Positions 48,854-57,783 of a stretch of DNA of 64,000 nt are shown in pieces. A program made the translations under genes and the position numbers. The stretch's first letter is position 1. Every line of letters starts with the position of its first letter. The DNA is taken from assembly GCF_014203355.1 (NCBI RefSeq), contig NZ_JACHIR010000001.1:3412038-3476037 (forward strand), in the 5' to 3' direction. The notes under the pieces were generated by a model. The model was not told the origin of the DNA and ran no database searches. It was given only the letters and a program-made list of their open reading frames with translations. The stretch comes from Kutzneria kofuensis. GTDB lineage: Bacteria; Actinomycetota; Actinomycetes; Mycobacteriales; Pseudonocardiaceae.

Positions 48854-49959
48854 CGCAGTTCGTCCTCACGGTCGGTGAACAGGAACGGGTCGCGGTAGCC
48901 GTCCCAAGCGGACAGTCCGGCGGCGAGTTCGGCGTCGGTGACGAGCGCGTGCCGCAGCGCGGCGGTGATCTCGGCGTGGTCGGCGCCGTCGGTGAGCACG
49001 ACGATCTCCTGGCCGCGGTCGCCGTAGTACGGATCCCAGTTGAGGGCGGCCATGGCTCGGCGGTCGTCGTCGATGCCGTCCCACTCGTCGATGGCGGCCA
49101 GCCACGGGCCGGCATGCCCGATCTGGAGTCCGCCGCCGGCGGATTCCAGCCACAGCGCGATGTCGGGACGGCTGGCGACCCAGAACCGGCCCTTGCCGCG
49201 CACAACGCCGTCGAGGAGCACATCGATGTTCGAGTGGAAACGTTCTGGATGAAACGGCCGGCGCTCGCTGAACAGCAGCAGTTCGAAGCCGTCCTCCCGG
49301 TGCAGCGGCGGCTCGCCGCGCAGCAACGGCCCGTGCGCGCTGTCGGAGCGTCCCCGCCGGGCGTTCGCCGGCAGCTTCGACAGCCACCCGACGCCGCCGA
49401 GCGGAACCTGCAGCGCGGTCGGCGCGAGCCGCCGGAACGCGGCGTCGAGGCGGCCGGCCGGACCGGTGAGCACGAGCACGTCGGCGAACTCGGCCTGGCC
49501 GACCGCGACCTGGGCGACCGTGCGCTCGTCGTCGGCGCTGCCGCCGAGGCCGCGTTCGTACATCGCGTCGTCACCGGTGGCGTCTTCGAGCCAGCGTTCG
49601 TGGTCGACGGCGGTGATCACCGCCTGGATCCGCGACCGGTCCAGCGCCCAGCAGACCGGCTCCGGCTCGATGCGGGGGTCGAGGTGCAGCACGATCCGGC
49701 TGACGTCGTCACGCTCGGACAGGCGAGCCACCAGCGGCAGCAGGTCCTCGCGCAGCGTGCAGGACACGCAGCCGTGGCCAAGCTCCAGCACCGTCCAGCT
49801 GTCCTCGCCGCGGTGCCGCAGCCGTCGCCGCACCACCCCCTCGGTCACCCGGCACAGGTCGTGGTGCACGACGGCGGTGCCGCCGCCGGCCAGTTCGTCG
49901 GCTATCGACTCGGCCGCCGTCGCCGCCAGGCCGCCGACCAGCACGATCGGTACGGACAC
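48850..49959 (-). CDS. mrf: Mrf, ribosome hibernation factor-recruiting protein (COG0523-like)
   Basis: 369 residues, GTG start. CobW/COG0523 layout, but the P-loop is lost: [20 protein letters not shown] stands where GxxxxGKT should be. The metal-binding segment is [21 protein letters not shown] (family GCxCC), as in mycobacterial Mrf, which recruits the hibernation factor Mpy to zinc-free ribosomes. The C-terminal CobW_C domain has [19 protein letters not shown] and [20 protein letters not shown]. Its place in the C-minus ribosomal protein operon, with a Zur-like site 12 bp before the start, supports the call. Confidence 0.88.
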   Translation of the reverse strand: MSVPIVLVGGLAATAAESIADELAGGGTAVVHHDLCRVTEGVVRRRLRHRGEDSWTVLELGHGCVSCTLREDLLPLVARLSERDDVSRIVLHLDPRIEPEPVCWALDRSRIQAVITAVDHERWLEDATGDDAMYERGLGGSADDERTVAQVAVGQAEFADVLVLTGPAGRLDAAFRRLAPTALQVPLGGVGWLSKLPANARRGRSDSAHGPLLRGEPPLHREDGFELLLFSERRPFHPERFHSNIDVLLDGVVRGKGRFWVASRPDIALWLESAGGGLQIGHAGPWLAAIDEWDGIDDDRRAMAALNWDPYYGDRGQEIVVLTDGADHAEITAALRHALVTDAELAAGLSAWDGYRDPFLFTDREDELR

Positions 49960-49970
49960 GAGCCCTCCTA

Positions 49971-49987
49971 TCGAGAACGATTTCCAT
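49971..49987 (-). promoter_or_regulatory. Zur-box-like site upstream of mrf operon
   Basis: TCGAGAACGATTTCCAT resembles the Zur consensus TGAnAAnGATTTTCA. It lies 12 bp before the mrf GTG, where bound Zur would block transcription when zinc is plentiful. Confidence 0.65.
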
Positions 49988-50025
49988 CTACGGCGTCCGC
50001 CACGCTACCCTGCCGAGGGAATTTT

Positions 50026-50043
50026 TGAAAACGAATGTCGTTA
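50026..50043 (+). promoter_or_regulatory. Zur-box-like site upstream of rpmB operon
   Basis: TGAAAACGAATGTCGTTA, with inverted AACGA/TCGTT halves, ends 14 bp before the rpmB ATG. Forms a divergent pair with the site at 49971-49987, so both arms of the cluster are probably repressed by Zur. Confidence 0.65.
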
Positions 50044-50057
50044 CAAGGAGGTGCAGC

Positions 50058-50297
50058 ATGGCCAAGCGCTGCCAGGTGACCGGCAGCGGCCCCGGCTACG
50101 GCAAGCAGGTGTCGCACTCGCACCGGCGGACCTCCCGCCGGTGGGAGCCCAACCTCCAGCGCCGCCGCTACTGGGTGCCGTCCCAGCGGCGCTGGGTGAC
50201 GCTGCGACTGTCCGCCAAGGCGATCAAGACCATCGACCGCAAGGGGATCGACGCGGTCCTGGCCGGAATGGGTGTTCCAGCCCGAAAGGAGTCGTAA
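50058..50297 (+). CDS. rpmB: Ribosomal protein L28, zinc-free paralogue
   Basis: 79 residues; AAGGAGGT precedes the [42 protein letters not shown] is L28. Standard zinc forms read VCxVCGKxPxxG; only the first Cys remains, so zinc binding is lost. The stop overlaps the rpmG ATG by one base. Confidence 0.92.
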   Translation: MAKRCQVTGSGPGYGKQVSHSHRRTSRRWEPNLQRRRYWVPSQRRWVTLRLSAKAIKTIDRKGIDAVLAGMGVPARKES

Positions 50298-50461
50298 TGG
50301 CTCGCAACGAGGTTCGACCGATCGTGAAGCTGCGTTCCACGGCGGGCACCGGCTTCACCTACGTCACGCGCAAGAACCGCCGCAACGACCCGGACCGTCT
50401 GGTGCTGCGCAAGTTCGACCCGGTGGCCCGCAAGCACGTCGACTTCCGCGAGGAGCGCTGA
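50297..50461 (+). CDS. rpmG: Ribosomal protein L33, zinc-free paralogue
   Basis: 54 residues: [54 protein letters not shown]. The CxxC pairs of the zinc form are absent. Directly followed by rpsN. Confidence 0.92.
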   Translation: MARNEVRPIVKLRSTAGTGFTYVTRKNRRNDPDRLVLRKFDPVARKHVDFREER

Positions 50462-50767
50462 ATGGCGAAGAAGTCCAAGATCGCCAAGGACGCGCGGCGC
50501 CGGGAGACCGTGGCCCGCTACGCACAGCAGCGGGCCCGGCTGAAGGTCGTCGTCTCGTCTCCGACGGCGACCCAGGCCGAGCGCGAGGCCGCCGGGCTGC
50601 TCCTGCAGAAGCTGCCCCGCGACGCCAGCCCGACCCGGCTGCGCAACCGGGACGTGGTCGACGGCCGGCCGCGCGGCTTCTTCCGCAAGTTCGGGCTGTC
50701 CCGGCTGCGGCTGCGCGAGGCGGCGCACCGCGGCGAGCTGCCCGGCGTGAGCAAGTCGAGTTGGTGA
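50462..50767 (+). CDS. rpsN: Ribosomal protein S14, zinc-free (long) paralogue
   Basis: 101 residues: [24 protein letters not shown]...[51 protein letters not shown]. The ~100-residue length and lack of CxxC mark the C-minus form, against 61 residues for the zinc S14. Adjacent to rpmG (0 bp). Confidence 0.95.
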   Translation: MAKKSKIAKDARRRETVARYAQQRARLKVVVSSPTATQAEREAAGLLLQKLPRDASPTRLRNRDVVDGRPRGFFRKFGLSRLRLREAAHRGELPGVSKSSW

Positions 50768-50771
50768 GGAC

Positions 50772-51011
50772 ATGCCCAGGACCGATCGGCGCCCGGCACG
50801 GCGCAAGGTGAACATCCTCCGCCGCGAGGGCGTGACCCGAGTGGACTGGACCGACGTCTCGCTGCTGCGCAAGTTCATCTCGGACCGCGGCAAGATCCGC
50901 TCCCGTCGCGTGACCGGGCTGACCCCGCGGGAGCAGCGCGAGGTCGCCACCGCGATCAAGAACGCGCGCGAAATGGCCCTCTTGCCCTATCCGGGGCCCT
51001 CGCAGCGCTGA
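50772..51011 (+). CDS. rpsR: Ribosomal protein S18, zinc-free paralogue
   Basis: 79 residues: [65 protein letters not shown] is S18. The N-terminal cysteines of the zinc form are missing. Last gene of the rightward C-minus operon, which is closed by the long inverted repeat at 51019. Confidence 0.94.
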   Translation: MPRTDRRPARRKVNILRREGVTRVDWTDVSLLRKFISDRGKIRSRRVTGLTPREQREVATAIKNAREMALLPYPGPSQR

Positions 51012-51018
51012 GTTATGT

Positions 51019-51067
51019 CACATGCGCTTCCTACTTGACCGCTGGAGTCAAGTAGGAAGCGCATGTG
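51019..51067 (+). promoter_or_regulatory. 21-bp perfect stem-loop covering the bluB start
   Basis: The arm at 51019-51039 (starting CACATGCGC, ending TACTTGAC) is exactly complementary to 51047-51067, with a 7-nt loop. The right arm contains the AGGAAG ribosome site and the GTG start of bluB (51065-51067), so folding would hide both. It begins 8 bp after the rpsR stop and could also end that operon. The inner TACTTGAC/GTCAAGTA may instead be a protein operator. Confidence 0.7.
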
Positions 51068-51700
51068 CATCCTCTCTACGACGTGCTGTACCGCCGGCGC
51101 GACACCCGGCGCGAGTTCACCGGCGAGCCGATCGACCCCGCCGTGCTGGAACGGGTGCTGGGAGCCGCGCATGCGGCGCCGAGCGTCGGGCTCTCCCAGC
51201 CGTGGGACTTCGTTCTCGTATCGGACGAACGGGTGCGGCGGGAGTTCCGCGATCACGTGCTCACCGAGCGCCGGGTGTTCGAGGCCTCGCTCGATCCCGA
51301 GCGGGCCGCGGTGTTCGACCGGATCAAGATCGAGGGTGTGCTGGAGTCCAGCCTCGGCGTCGTCGTCTGCTACGACCCGTCGCGGGGCTCGCCGGCGGTG
51401 CTCGGCCGGCACGCCATCGCCGACGCCGGCCTGTACTCCGTGTGCCTGGCGATCGAGAACCTGTGGCTGGCGGCCACCGCCGAGGGCCTCGGTGTGGGTT
51501 GGGTGAGCTTCTATCGTGAGGACTTCCTGCGCCGGCTGCTCGGCGTGCCCGCGGGGGTGCGTCCGGTGGCCTGGCTGTGTCTCGGCGGGGTACGCGACCT
51601 GCCCGATGTTCCCGATCTGGAGCGACACGGGTGGCGTGAACGGTTGCCACTCGATGACGTTGTCCACCATGAGCGGTACGGTCAGCGGCCAGGCCGGTAG
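51065..51700 (+). CDS. bluB: 5,6-dimethylbenzimidazole synthase
   Basis: 211 residues from GTG 51065. YDVLYRRRDTRREFTGEPIDPAVLERVLGAAHAAPSVGLSQPWDFVLV is the BluB start of the nitroreductase fold, with RRRDxRxEF and PSVGxSQPW typical. HAIADAGLYSVCLAIENLWLAATAEGLGVGWVSFY and the C-terminal CLGGVRDLPDVPDLERHGW follow. Oxygen-dependent conversion of FMNH2 to the lower ligand of vitamin B12. No other cobalamin gene is nearby. Confidence 0.92.
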   Translation: MHPLYDVLYRRRDTRREFTGEPIDPAVLERVLGAAHAAPSVGLSQPWDFVLVSDERVRREFRDHVLTERRVFEASLDPERAAVFDRIKIEGVLESSLGVVVCYDPSRGSPAVLGRHAIADAGLYSVCLAIENLWLAATAEGLGVGWVSFYREDFLRRLLGVPAGVRPVAWLCLGGVRDLPDVPDLERHGWRERLPLDDVVHHERYGQRPGR

Positions 51701-51750
51701 CCTGGCCCGAGTCGAACCGCATCGAAGAAGCAGGGGACGTCGAGGACCCA

Positions 51751-53250
51751 GTGGAGCAGGACGATTCGCTCGTAGGGGGACAGCTCCCGCAGCAGGATCA
51801 GCGCGTGCGCCTGCTGCTCAACGCTGGCCGCCTCGCGGAGGCGAACACCCTCTTCGAACAGGTCGTCTCCCGGGGGCCGACCAGCGCGGACCGGTGGGGC
51901 CGGTCCTATCTGCTCGTGCACCGGGCGACGATGGCATGGCGGCTGCGCCGGATCCCGCTGGCGCTGGAGCTGGCCGCCGAGGGCTGGACCGAGATGGACT
52001 CCGAGCGGCCGACCGGCGTGCTCGCGTCCCGTGCGCTCGGGCAGCTCGGCTACCTGTTGGAGGGCATCGGCCATCGGCGGGCGGCGCTGGACATGGTGCG
52101 GCTGGCGCTGCACGTGGCGAGGGAGGCCGGCGACCCGTCGGCGCTCGCGCAGTGCCTGCAGCGGCTCGGCGGCACGCTCAACTTCCGTGCGGTCGACGGC
52201 ACGCCCGTCAACGCGCACGAGATCTTCGGTGAGGCGCGGCAGCACCTGGGCGAGGGGCTCACGCTCGTCGGCAAGGACGACGTGAGCTACTGGCCGCTGC
52301 TCGGGGCGTACTCCCGCTCGCTGGCCGGCACCGGCGACCTCGAGCTGGCCGCGCGCCACGCCACCGAGGTGCTCGCCCACGGTCTCGAGGTCGACGATCT
52401 GTGGACGGTCGCCGTCGGCAACTGGGTGCTCGGCTGCGTGCACAGTGGCCTCGGCGAGCTCGTGCAGGCCCGGACCTTGGCCAGCCGGGCCGTGAACGCG
52501 GCCAACAAGATCAACGACAACTCCTTGCTGCTGCGGTTCTCCCTGGACCTGGCCGACATCTGTGCGTCCATGGAGGACGAGGTCGGCGAGGCCGCCGCGC
52601 TGCGGTGCAGCGTGGCCGCCAGCCGGATCGCCACCGAGACCCTGCAGGAGGGGCTCGGGCAGGCGCTGGAGCAGCGGCGGCTGGCCGTGCAGGCGCAGAA
52701 GCTCGCGATGGCCGCTCAGGAGGCCGCCGCCCGGGATCCGTTGACCGGCCTGGCCAATCGGCTCGGCTTGGAGCGCAGCGCCCAGCAGCTGTTGGAGGGC
52801 ACCGCTTCCAAGGGCAAGGTGCCGTGGCTGGTGCTCGTCGACGTCGACTGGTTCAAGGACGTCAACGACGATGCCGGGCACGCCGCCGGCGACGCCGCGC
52901 TGCGGGAGATCGCCCGGCTGCTGCGGCGGGAGTGCCGGAGCGGGGATCTGGTTGCCCGGTGGGCCGGCGACGAGTTCGTTGTGCTGCTCGGCGATGCCGG
53001 TCCCGGCACCGACGTCGGTCCGGCCGTCGCCGAACGGATTCGGGCCGCCGTCGACCAGCACGACTGGCGGATCGTCCTCGGCACCGCGCGGCGGCCCACG
53101 GTGTCGATCGGCGTCGCCGGCGGCCCCGCCAAGCTGGACCAGCTGTTCGCCGCCGCCGACATCGCGCTGTACCGGGCCAAGCGGCAGGGCCGCAACCGCG
53201 TCGAGGTGCACGAGACGATGGCCCGGTTGGGCGAGCTCTCGGAGAGCTGA
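51751..53250 (+). CDS. Diguanylate cyclase with TPR-like N terminus
   Basis: 499 residues, GTG start with GAGGA upstream. The first ~320 residues are helical repeats (tetratricopeptide-like: GRLAEANTLFEQVV, ALGQLGYLLEGIGHRRAALDMVRLAL, LGCVHSGLGELVQARTLASRAV). A coiled linker then leads to the GGDEF domain: RDPLTGLANRLGLERS, DVDWFKDVNDDAGHAAGDAALRE and WAGDEFVVLL (AGDEF at 405-409, a variant seen in active cyclases). DIALYRAKRQGRNRV ends the domain. No TM helix: a cytoplasmic c-di-GMP synthase. Confidence 0.9.
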   Translation: MEQDDSLVGGQLPQQDQRVRLLLNAGRLAEANTLFEQVVSRGPTSADRWGRSYLLVHRATMAWRLRRIPLALELAAEGWTEMDSERPTGVLASRALGQLGYLLEGIGHRRAALDMVRLALHVAREAGDPSALAQCLQRLGGTLNFRAVDGTPVNAHEIFGEARQHLGEGLTLVGKDDVSYWPLLGAYSRSLAGTGDLELAARHATEVLAHGLEVDDLWTVAVGNWVLGCVHSGLGELVQARTLASRAVNAANKINDNSLLLRFSLDLADICASMEDEVGEAAALRCSVAASRIATETLQEGLGQALEQRRLAVQAQKLAMAAQEAAARDPLTGLANRLGLERSAQQLLEGTASKGKVPWLVLVDVDWFKDVNDDAGHAAGDAALREIARLLRRECRSGDLVARWAGDEFVVLLGDAGPGTDVGPAVAERIRAAVDQHDWRIVLGTARRPTVSIGVAGGPAKLDQLFAAADIALYRAKRQGRNRVEVHETMARLGELSES

Positions 53251-53352
53251 CCCTCCACTTGCAACTTGCAGTCCGCAAGCATCGCTCGATTGTTCACGGT
53301 TGCGCGTGATGATCTTCCACCCGATCGGCGCAAGGGACCGTCGAGCGCGAAG

Positions 53353-53380
53353 AAGGGCCCCGGCCGATGCCGAGGCCCTT
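53353..53380. terminator. Stem-loop between convergent GGDEF and regulator genes
   Basis: AAGGGCC (53353-53359) pairs with GGCCCTT (53374-53380), with CGGC/GCCG pairing possible inside. It lies between the two converging genes, 16 bp from the regulator stop. Confidence 0.5.
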
Positions 53381-53395
53381 CCCGAGAACAACGAC

Positions 53396-54043
53396 TCAGG
53401 CGATGAGCCCGCCGCGGTAGGCGACCAGCGCCGCCTGCACCCGGTTCACCGCGCCGATCTTGCCCAGCACGGACGACACGTAGCCCTTCACGGTCGCCTC
53501 CGACAGGTGCAGCGCCCCACCGATCTCGGCGTTGGACATGCCCTGGCCGATGAGCTGGAGCACCTCCCGCTCACGCTCGGACAGCGACGTCAGCAGCCGG
53601 CGGGCGGGCTCGGCGGCACGCTCGCCGTCGGCGACGGCGGCCAGCACGCGGGCGGCGACGCCCGGGTCGAGCACGGCCCCGCCGCGGGCGAGATCGCGGA
53701 CGGCCTTGACGAGTTGCTCGGGCTCGGTGTCCTTGAGCAGGAACCCACTGGCGCCCAGCCGGAGCGCCTCGGACACGTACTCGTCGACGTCGAACGTGGT
53801 CAGCATGGCGACGCGCGGCGGCTCGGGCAGCGTGCGCAGCCTGCGCAGCGCGACGAGCCCGTCAGCCGAACGCATGCGCACGTCGAGCAGCACGACGTGC
53901 GGCCGGTGCTGCCGCGCGAGATCGGCGACGAGCAGGCCGTCATCGCACTCGGCGACCACCTCGATGTCGCCGGCGCTGCTGAGAATCATCCTGAGGCCGG
54001 ATCGGACGAGATCCTCGTCGTCAGCCAGCATCACTTTGATCAC
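53396..54043 (-). CDS. NarL/LuxR-family response regulator
   Basis: 215 residues from GTG 54043, with GGGGAGG upstream. Receiver: IKVMLADDEDLVRSGLRMIL, HVVLLDVRMRSADG (phosphoacceptor Asp), TTFDVDEYVSEALRLGASGFLLKDTEPEQLV. C-terminal LuxR HTH: LTSLSEREREVLQLIGQGMSNAEIGGALHLSEATVKGYVSSVLGKIG. No kinase is adjacent, so its partner is elsewhere or it is an orphan. Confidence 0.93.
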   Translation of the reverse strand: MIKVMLADDEDLVRSGLRMILSSAGDIEVVAECDDGLLVADLARQHRPHVVLLDVRMRSADGLVALRRLRTLPEPPRVAMLTTFDVDEYVSEALRLGASGFLLKDTEPEQLVKAVRDLARGGAVLDPGVAARVLAAVADGERAAEPARRLLTSLSEREREVLQLIGQGMSNAEIGGALHLSEATVKGYVSSVLGKIGAVNRVQAALVAYRGGLIA

Positions 54044-54226
54044 CGGACGCCTCCCCGATTCGGCGCTGCGTGCTCGCATTAGCCAAGCATCACTCATCTT
54101 GACGCAACCACGGGTTACCGCGGTGTTATCTCATCATGTGGTCCCGGTTTTGCCTAGAAGTTCCGGTGACTTGACGCCCGCACCGAAATATCAACGGTTT
54201 CCAAACCTGTGAATCGGCTTGCACGA

Positions 54227-54448
54227 TCAGGGGAGGCTGTGCCGTCCGGCGGCACGCAGACTGCGCGCGGCGACGAGTGTCAAGCCGCCGAACAGCCACC
54301 CGCCGACCGTCCAGAGCACCGCACCGGTCAGCCCGGCGCCGTGCAGCATGGCGACAAGACCACCGGCGCCGCCGCTGGCCCGCATCTGCCATCGCCCCTG
54401 GTCACGGGCGAGTTCCTCGTCGATCCACCGCACCACGGCTCCGGCCAC
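54227..54448 (-). CDS. Possible small membrane protein
   Basis: 73 residues, GTG start with AAGGG about 8 nt upstream. RWIDEELARDQGRWQMRAS is followed by a hydrophobic stretch GLTGAVLWTVGGWLFGGLTLVAA that fits one or two TM helices. Third-codon GC is high, in line with coding. Divergent from the penicillin acylase gene. No family recognised; it could still be a chance frame. Confidence 0.45.
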   Translation of the reverse strand: MAGAVVRWIDEELARDQGRWQMRASGGAGGLVAMLHGAGLTGAVLWTVGGWLFGGLTLVAARSLRAAGRHSLP

Positions 54449-54510
54449 TCGCTCACCCTTCAGAGTGAATGTCTAACGTGAAGCTCTTTCGCGTTGACCT
54501 ACTCGGAAGT

Positions 54511-54525
54511 AACGTGCGTCACGTT
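54511..54525. promoter_or_regulatory. Perfect palindrome before penicillin acylase gene
   Basis: AACGTG-CGT-CACGTT, 25 bp upstream of the acylase ATG and beside TTGACC (54494-54499). Placed as an operator for a dimeric regulator controlling the acylase gene. Confidence 0.4.
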
Positions 54526-54549
54526 CCCTCCCGGAGAGGACCCCTGCGC

Positions 54550-57500
54550 ATGTCGCGAAGCTCTCGCCTCGCACTCGCCGCGACCCTGATCGTGGCGACG
54601 TCGACCACCCTGCTGTCCGCGGCACCGGCCAGCGCCGCCCCGGCCAACAACGACTACTGCCTCGGGCAGTGCAACGACATCCTGCCGCCGGGTGAGAACG
54701 GCAACGCCACGCTGGCACAGATCCTGGCCAACAAGGCCTTCGGCAGCCGTCCCGCGCACACCGACGACCAGCTCGGCAAGTACGCCAACCTGGTCAACGG
54801 CTACACCGGCCTGACCAACGGCCAGCTCTCGAACTTCTTCGACGACTCCTCCTTCGGGGTTCCCGCCGCCCAGGTGGAGTCGACGATCAAGCCCCGGTCG
54901 GACGTCACCATCGTGCGCGACAAGGCAACCGGGGTGCCGCACATCACCGGCACCACCCGCTCCGGCACCGAGTTCGGCGCCGGCTACGCGGCGGCGCAGG
55001 ACCGGCTCTGGCTGATGGACGTCTTCCGCCACGTCGGCCGGGGCGAGCTGACCTCGTTCGCCGGCGGCGCGGTCGGCAACCGCGGGCTGGAGCAGACGTT
55101 CTGGCAGGCCGCCCCGTACACCGAGCAGGACCTGCAGAACCAGCTGACCTCGGCCGCGGCGGCGCACGGCGCCCGCGGCGCGCAGGCGCTGCAGGACGCG
55201 ACCGACTACGTGGCCGGCATCAACGCCTACATCACGCAGGCGTACAACAACCGGACCTTCCCCGGCGAGTACGACCTGACCGGGCACATCGACCCGGTCA
55301 CCAACGCCGGCGGCATCGACCCGTTCAAGCTCACCGACATGGTGGCCATCGGCAGCGTGGTGGGCGCCCTGTTCGGCTCGGGCGGCGGCGGCGAGGTGCA
55401 GTCGGCGCTGGTGAAGCTGGCCGCTGACGCCAAGTACGGCGTCACCGATGGCGACAAGGTGTGGAACGCGTTCCGGGAGCAGAACGACCCCGAGGCGGTC
55501 ACCACCGTCCACGACGGCAGCTTCCCGTACGGGAAGGACCCGGCCAACCCGCAGGGCGTCGCGATGCCCGACCCGGGTTCGGTCACGCCGCAGCAGCTGG
55601 TGTTCGACCCGACCGGCTCGGCCCAGTCCGCGGCCGAGGTCAAGGCCGCCGACCAGCCGGCCGCGAAGACGGCGGACGAGGAGAAGGCGCGCGGCATCTT
55701 CGATGACGGCGTGCTGCCGGCCGACCTGATCTCGGCCAAGCACGGCATGTCCAACGCGCTGCTGGTGTCCGGCAAGTACACCGACACCGGCAACCCGGTC
55801 GCGGTGTTCGGCCCGCAGACCGGCTACTTCGCGCCGCAGCTGCTGATGCTGGAGGAGCTGCAGGGCCCGGGCATCAGCGCCCGCGGCGCCGCGTTCGCCG
55901 GCGTCAGCCTGTACGTGGAGCTGGGCCGCGGCCAGGACTACTCGTGGAGCGCCACGTCGGCCGAGCAGGACATCACCGACACGTACGCGCTGCACCTGTG
56001 CGACCCCAGCGGCAAGCCCGCCACCAAGGACTCGAACTTCTACCTGTACCACGGCCAGTGCACCGCGATGGAGCCGCTGGAGCGGGACAACTCGTGGAAG
56101 CCGACCATCGCGGACGGCACCGCCGAGGGCTCGTACAAGCTGATCGCGTTCCGCACCAAGTACGGCATCGTGCAGTCGCGGGCGACCGTCGGCGGCGCCC
56201 CGGTGGCGTACGCCAGCCTGCGGTCCAGCTACCAGCACGAGGTGGACTCGATCATCGGGTTCCAGGAGTTCAACGACCCGTCCGCGGTGCACGACGCGGC
56301 CAGCTTCCAGAAGGCCGCCCAGGACGTGAACTACACGTTCAACTGGTTCTACACCGACTCCAAGGACATCGCGTACTACAACTCGGGCAACAACCCGGTG
56401 CGGGCCGCGAACACCAACCCGAACCTGCCCATCTGGGCCGACCAGCAGTACGAGTGGCAGGGCTGGGACCCGGCGACGAACGTCGCGACCTACACCGGCC
56501 CCGCGCAGCACCCGAACTCGATCGACCAGGACTACTACGTCAGCTGGAACAACAAGCAGGCCAAGGACTTCAGCGAGGCCATGTACGGCGACGGCTCGGT
56601 GCACCGGGTGAACCTGCTCGACAGCCGGGTGAAGAAGCTGATCTCCAGCGGGCAGAAGGTGACGCGGGCGGCGCTGACCTCGGCGATGGCGGACGCGGCC
56701 AACGTCGACCTGCGGGCCGAGGACGTGCTGCCCGAGGTGCTGCGGGTGCTGGGCAGCGCGCCCATCACCGACCCGACGCTGGCAGGAGCGGTCAAGCAGC
56801 TCACCGCGTGGCAGCAGGCCGGTTCGCACCGCCTGGAGACCTCGCCGGGCAGCCACACCTACGCCAACGCCGACGCGATCCGGATCATGGACGCCTGGTG
56901 GTCGCCGCTGGTGCAGGGCGAGTTCCAGCCGGCGATGGGCAACGACCTGTTCACCAGCATGACCGGCGCGATCCAGATCAACGAGTCCCCGTCCGGCGGC
57001 CAGAACATCGGCACCACCGACGGCAGCGCGAACAACTCCCAGCCGCACAAGGGTTCCTCGTTCCAGTACGGCTGGTGGTCCTATGTGGACAAGGACCTGC
57101 GCGCGGTGCTCGGCGACAGCGTGCAGGGCGGACTGTCGCGGACCTTCTGCGGCAACGGCAACCTGGCGCAGTGCCGGCAGTCGCTGCTGACCAGCCTGCA
57201 GCAGGCGGTCGGCCAGACGGCGGCGCAGGTGTACCCGGGTGACGCGGACTGCTCGGCCGGCGACCAGTGGTGCGCCGACTCGATCATCCAGCGGCCGCTC
57301 GGCGGCGTCACCGACGACAAGATCAGCTGGCAGAACCGGCCGACCTTCCAGCAGGTCGTGCAGTACCCGGCACACCGCGGCGACAACGTGGCCAACCTGG
57401 CGCAGGGCCGGACCGTCACCGCGACCAGCCACGAGACCGGCGCGTACGACTCGCCGCCGGCCTACGCGGTGGACGGCAAGGCGGACACCCGGTGGGCGAG

Positions 57501-57783
57501 CGACTGGAGCGACAACCAGTCGATCACCGTCGACCTCGGCTCCGTGCAGACCGTCGGGCGGGCCATCCTGACCTGGGAGTCCGCGTACGCCAAGGGGTAC
57601 CGGATCGACGTCTCCACCGACGGCGCCACCTGGCGCACGGCGTGGTCGACCACGGCGGGCGACGGCGGCACCGACAACGACGCGTTCACCCCGACCGACG
57701 CGCGCTACGTGCGGATGACCGGGGTGCAGCGCGGCACCAAGTACGGCTACTCGCTCTACGAGTTCCAGGTCTACTCGCTGTGA
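54550..57783 (+). CDS. Secreted penicillin acylase-family amidase with F5/8C domain
   Basis: 1077 residues from ATG 54550; GGAGAGGA lies 10 nt upstream. Signal peptide ALAATLIVATSTTLLSAAPASA. The Ntn-hydrolase precursor has an alpha part (DVTIVRDKATGVPHITG, GYAAAQDRLWLMDVFRHVGRGEL), a linker, and the beta-subunit nucleophile S401 in KHGMSNALLVSG, where self-cleavage would occur. NYTFNWFYTD and GYWWS-like segments follow. The last ~140 residues (NLAQGRTVTATSHETG...AVDGKADTRWASDW...YSLYEFQVYSL) are an F5/8 type C carbohydrate-binding domain. Could hydrolyse acyl-homoserine lactones, lipopeptides or related amides. Its end overlaps the convergent gene by 13 bp. Confidence 0.9.
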   Translation: MSRSSRLALAATLIVATSTTLLSAAPASAAPANNDYCLGQCNDILPPGENGNATLAQILANKAFGSRPAHTDDQLGKYANLVNGYTGLTNGQLSNFFDDSSFGVPAAQVESTIKPRSDVTIVRDKATGVPHITGTTRSGTEFGAGYAAAQDRLWLMDVFRHVGRGELTSFAGGAVGNRGLEQTFWQAAPYTEQDLQNQLTSAAAAHGARGAQALQDATDYVAGINAYITQAYNNRTFPGEYDLTGHIDPVTNAGGIDPFKLTDMVAIGSVVGALFGSGGGGEVQSALVKLAADAKYGVTDGDKVWNAFREQNDPEAVTTVHDGSFPYGKDPANPQGVAMPDPGSVTPQQLVFDPTGSAQSAAEVKAADQPAAKTADEEKARGIFDDGVLPADLISAKHGMSNALLVSGKYTDTGNPVAVFGPQTGYFAPQLLMLEELQGPGISARGAAFAGVSLYVELGRGQDYSWSATSAEQDITDTYALHLCDPSGKPATKDSNFYLYHGQCTAMEPLERDNSWKPTIADGTAEGSYKLIAFRTKYGIVQSRATVGGAPVAYASLRSSYQHEVDSIIGFQEFNDPSAVHDAASFQKAAQDVNYTFNWFYTDSKDIAYYNSGNNPVRAANTNPNLPIWADQQYEWQGWDPATNVATYTGPAQHPNSIDQDYYVSWNNKQAKDFSEAMYGDGSVHRVNLLDSRVKKLISSGQKVTRAALTSAMADAANVDLRAEDVLPEVLRVLGSAPITDPTLAGAVKQLTAWQQAGSHRLETSPGSHTYANADAIRIMDAWWSPLVQGEFQPAMGNDLFTSMTGAIQINESPSGGQNIGTTDGSANNSQPHKGSSFQYGWWSYVDKDLRAVLGDSVQGGLSRTFCGNGNLAQCRQSLLTSLQQAVGQTAAQVYPGDADCSAGDQWCADSIIQRPLGGVTDDKISWQNRPTFQQVVQYPAHRGDNVANLAQGRTVTATSHETGAYDSPPAYAVDGKADTRWASDWSDNQSITVDLGSVQTVGRAILTWESAYAKGYRIDVSTDGATWRTAWSTTAGDGGTDNDAFTPTDARYVRMTGVQRGTKYGYSLYEFQVYSL

